From: Bacteroidales bacterium
GTDB lineage: Bacteria; Bacteroidota; Bacteroidia; Bacteroidales; UBA1402
Assembly: GCA_012511135.1 (NCBI GenBank)
Contig: JAAZGQ010000234.1
Coordinates: 1 to 9,157 of the forward strand
Direction of reading: 5' to 3'
DNA length: 9,157 nt
This document shows, in pieces, positions 6,988 through 9,157 of the stretch. Under the pieces are notes generated by a model, which saw only the letters and a list, made by a program, of their open reading frames with translations, was not told where the DNA came from and did no database searches. The translations under genes were made by a program, and so were the position numbers. The number at the start of each line of letters is the position of its first letter. The first letter of the stretch is position 1.

Positions 6988-8778
6988 TTAAAATTGCAGT
7001 TTGAAACAAAGGGCAGTTTTATGATGATTAAGCTCTGCGGGCACAACAATGGACAATGCTTCTTCGTTTATTTCCCATTTTACAGGAGATTTGCAGCCCA
7101 GGAGATGGATCGCAGAAATTTTTTTGTCTAAAAGTCCTGTTCTATTCCCTAGTGAATAAATCTTGAGTTCTGTTCCGGGGGCAGGTATCGTCATACAAAA
7201 AACATACAAATCGCCCTGTTTCCCTTCGGTAAATCTAAAATCCGCGGGGCTGAACTGAAATTCTGCTTGTTTTTGACCAATCTTGCCGCCAGGCAGGGTT
7301 CTGATTGTGCCGTCTTTTCCTTCGCCCGCTTTTTTCCAGGCTTTGCTGCCGTAAACGCCTTCCCCGTTGATTTTCATCCATGATCCGATTTCTGCAAGCA
7401 TTGTTTTGCACTCTTCTTCGAGAGAGCCGTCCGGTCGTATGGGAACACTTACGGCATAGGCACCGTCACGGGAGACGCACTCCAACAGAAAACGGATTAC
7501 AGCATCGGCGCTGTATACGAAATCAGGAGCATAATACCAATCTCCTATAGGGTTTTCTCCTATCCAGGCTTGGTCGGTTTTGATGTCCCTGGGGAATTTG
7601 CCTTCGAAAGTAGTCACTATACCTCTTCTTCCGGCAGGATGAAATTTGACAATGCTGAATACGTCGATTTTGCCATGATTGGCCAAGGCCTGATTGTAGT
7701 AAGAGGCTATGACGCGTTGAGGCGCATCGCATTTGTAACCAGTGCCGCTTTTTTTGCCACTGAAAGGCTGAGTATCGTTGCCGTCGGTGTAGATAAAATC
7801 CGGATCGTATTTGTTGATTACATCCAGTATTCGTAAAGCCCAGTTGGTTGCGTACCAAAAGGCATAATCCAGGTGTTTGCTGAAGATGCCTTTGCCTGGA
7901 GCATAACGCGAAACACCAATACCTTCGTATTCTCTGAGATTGATTCCGTAGAGTTTTTTTAAATCGTATTGTTCGTACCAGCTTTGCATAGGCTTGAATT
8001 TATAAACCAAGCTTCCGTCGTATGGAATACCCGCGAAGGCTCCGTCGGAATCCGATCTGAATGCAGATTCCCACCACCACCAGGTATATTCGTGATGAAA
8101 AGTCACCCCGAAGTACATGTTTTTTGCGCGTACCGCTTTGGCCCATTCCGCCAGAAAATCGCGCTTAGGCCCCAGGTTGACAGAATTCCAGCTTTGGTAT
8201 TTTGAATCCCAGAGATCGTAATTGTCGTGGTGAACTCCCTGGATAAACAAGAAGCGGGCACCGGCTTCATAATACAAATCAGTAAGTTCTTCAGGATTAT
8301 AATGTCCTGGATTCCATGTTCTCAGCAAATCTTTATATCCATTGCCCTCCAGGGCAGGATGTCCATAATCCCTAAGATGGTTTTTGTATGCTTGTTCCTC
8401 TTCTACATACATTCTGCGGGCATACCAGTCGCCACTCATTCCTGAAGCCTGAGGTCCAAAATGTACCCAAATGCCAAATTTTGATTCTCTCAGCCAGGCA
8501 GGATAATCTCCGTAATGTTCATGGATTGATTCCCAGCTGGGCTCAAAGGGGCCCTTGAACATGGGAAAATCCATACGGACAAGTTCGAATGTATCAGGAT
8601 CACCCATAGGAACTGACTTTTCTGCTGCCGGTACAGGAAAAACAGGTATTGGTTCGGGCTCAGGCAAGCTTAATTGTTTGTTTTCGTGGCAGCCAAATAA
8701 ACCAAGGCAAAGCAGCAGGGAAATAAGTCCTGTTAGTTTAAATCTGTTCGTGGGAGTTAAGCGATTGGCAGTTTTCAT
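6988..8778 (-). CDS. Lipoprotein glycoside hydrolase, GH29 alpha-L-fucosidase family
   Basis: The likely product hydrolyses terminal alpha-L-fucose from glycans, acting at the cell envelope. With the start at 8778 the protein has 596 residues and begins with a lipoprotein signal: basic n-region, hydrophobic core and lipobox LFGC with Cys30 as the lipidation site. A Pro/Glu-rich tether follows (about 38-50). An ATG 60 bp upstream (8838) would add 20 residues before the signal peptide and was not chosen. GH29 blocks in order are FGIWVHFGP (101-109), GVHHDNYDLWDSKYQSWNSV (181-200), FGVTFHHEYTWWWW (223-236), YDPDFIYTDGN (324-334), VSRDGAYAVSVPIRPDG (435-451) and NGEGVYGSKAW (471-481). Asp332 is the expected nucleophile; the acid/base, which varies in GH29, I cannot assign. 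The C-terminal 100 or so residues are probably a beta-sandwich. VHHDNY replaces the common KHHDGF, so specificity may differ from classical fucosidases. No susC/susD genes or sulfatase are visible beside it. Confidence 0.85.
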   Translation of the reverse strand: MKTANRLTPTNRFKLTGLISLLLCLGLFGCHENKQLSLPEPEPIPVFPVPAAEKSVPMGDPDTFELVRMDFPMFKGPFEPSWESIHEHYGDYPAWLRESKFGIWVHFGPQASGMSGDWYARRMYVEEEQAYKNHLRDYGHPALEGNGYKDLLRTWNPGHYNPEELTDLYYEAGARFLFIQGVHHDNYDLWDSKYQSWNSVNLGPKRDFLAEWAKAVRAKNMYFGVTFHHEYTWWWWESAFRSDSDGAFAGIPYDGSLVYKFKPMQSWYEQYDLKKLYGINLREYEGIGVSRYAPGKGIFSKHLDYAFWYATNWALRILDVINKYDPDFIYTDGNDTQPFSGKKSGTGYKCDAPQRVIASYYNQALANHGKIDVFSIVKFHPAGRRGIVTTFEGKFPRDIKTDQAWIGENPIGDWYYAPDFVYSADAVIRFLLECVSRDGAYAVSVPIRPDGSLEEECKTMLAEIGSWMKINGEGVYGSKAWKKAGEGKDGTIRTLPGGKIGQKQAEFQFSPADFRFTEGKQGDLYVFCMTIPAPGTELKIYSLGNRTGLLDKKISAIHLLGCKSPVKWEINEEALSIVVPAELNHHKTALCFKLQF

Positions 8779-9157
8779 AAGACTTAAAACTGAATATTTT
8801 GCTGGAGGGCAAAATACTGCATAAAAATGATAAAACAAAAAAAGACATGAACCTCTTTGAAAAATTCAAAAGCGCAAGACTTAAATCTTATAATCCTGAA
8901 AATTCTCATGCAAGTTGTGATTCCTTACTTACTGTAAATCAAAAACAAGGATAATTAGCGATCTTTAGTAGAAATGTTTTAAAACTTTTCTCTAAATTGC
9001 GCCCTATTCTCTAATAACCCCGTAGAAAGAGACATTCAGGCTATGCTTCAGTCCTAACCGGTAGCAGGCTTTGATCTCGGACTGGGAAAAGCTTTTCAAA
9101 TACCTGAGATAAACATTAATTGAATATAAAAATGAATGTCAAAAACTTAAGGACAGA
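8779..9157. other. Intergenic region without an intact gene; leader of the GH29 gene plus an unexplained tail
   Basis: No reading frame on either strand looks like a complete gene. The first part (8779-8980) is AT-rich and should hold the minus-strand GH29 promoter. I find no exact TAnnTTTG there; the nearest is TATTTTG (minus strand, about 8812-8818), one base short in its spacer. The 10-mer AAGACTTAAA occurs at 8779-8788 and again at 8876-8885. The right part (about 8983-9115) has a more coding-like composition, a weak transposase-like peptide and two dyad elements, an inverted CAGTCC/GGACTG pair (9049-9054 and 9079-9084) and the palindrome GAAAAGCTTTTC (9086-9097). No tRNA, terminator or insertion-sequence end could be recognised. 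Confidence 0.6.
8983..9054 (+). pseudogene. Possible transposase remnant (very short, uncertain)
   Basis: A 24-codon open stretch between a TAA (8980-8982) and a TAA (9055-9057) includes FSNNPVERDIQ, which resembles the NNxxERDIR segment near the C-terminus of IS66-type transposases. It has no start codon or remaining domains. If real, it is a decayed scrap with frameshifts: another plus frame farther right reads QALISDWEKLFKYLR before a stop. The match is short and from memory, so chance similarity is quite possible. An alternative is that the coding strand is the other one, where about 45 codons are also open across this stretch. Confidence 0.2.

Noticed and set aside
8779..8838. Upstream ATG adding 20 residues to the GH29 protein
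   Set aside because: The extension would bury the lipoprotein signal peptide; starting at 8778 gives a normal basic n-region, hydrophobic core and lipobox.
8983..9115. A tRNA or tRNA-like gene in the right-hand tail
   Set aside because: Some inverted segments are present, but no acceptor, D, anticodon and T arms with a GTTC-type T loop can be laid out in order.
1..9157. CRISPR array, phage, toxin-antitoxin or defence genes
   Set aside because: No regularly spaced repeats and no such protein families are present; nearly all of the window is filled by metabolic and housekeeping-type genes.

Overview
The window reads as a chromosomal segment from a member of the Bacteroidota, most likely a Bacteroidales-like carbohydrate degrader. 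The grounds are the protein sequences (a Bacteroidota-type cyclophilin with a helical insert, a class II xylose isomerase, the AGDQPNNA type of xylulokinase, a lipoprotein GH29 glycosidase), A-rich leaders instead of strong Shine-Dalgarno sites, and perfect TAnnTTTG -7 boxes. This placement is inference; there is no rRNA or marker gene to fix a genus.

Layout. (1) Minus strand, 1-1891: an exported cyclophilin-type peptidyl-prolyl isomerase, followed after 2 bp by an M16 zinc peptidase that runs off the left edge without its C-terminus. (2) 1892-1968: a 77-bp divergent promoter region with two oppositely facing TAnnTTTG boxes. (3) Plus strand, 1969-6903: a sugar-phosphate nucleotidyltransferase-like gene, galactokinase (galK), xylulokinase (xylB) and xylose isomerase (xylA), all co-directional with gaps of 68, 2 and 26 bp, so probably one operon. 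(4) 6924-6966: a perfect 16-bp hairpin with A/T-tracts on both sides, placed between convergent genes and probably terminating both. (5) Minus strand, 6988-8778: a lipoprotein GH29 alpha-L-fucosidase-like enzyme. (6) 8779-9157: no intact gene, AT-rich at first, then a region with a faint transposase-like peptide and some dyad symmetry.

How the genes may work together. XylA converts xylose to xylulose and XylB phosphorylates it to xylulose-5-phosphate for the pentose phosphate pathway. GalK makes galactose-1-phosphate. The first gene of the operon has nucleotidyltransferase motifs and could convert a sugar-1-phosphate, possibly galactose-1-phosphate, to a nucleotide sugar. No galT, galE, galM, sugar transporter or regulator is in the window. 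The operon would join galactose and xylose entry into metabolism, which fits growth on mixed plant or algal polysaccharides; the nearby fucosidase-like lipoprotein fits that lifestyle but is transcribed separately.

I see no CRISPR array, tRNA, rRNA, intact mobile element or defence system. The most interesting points are the galK-xylB-xylA linkage with an uncharacterised nucleotidyltransferase, and the unexplained right-hand tail.
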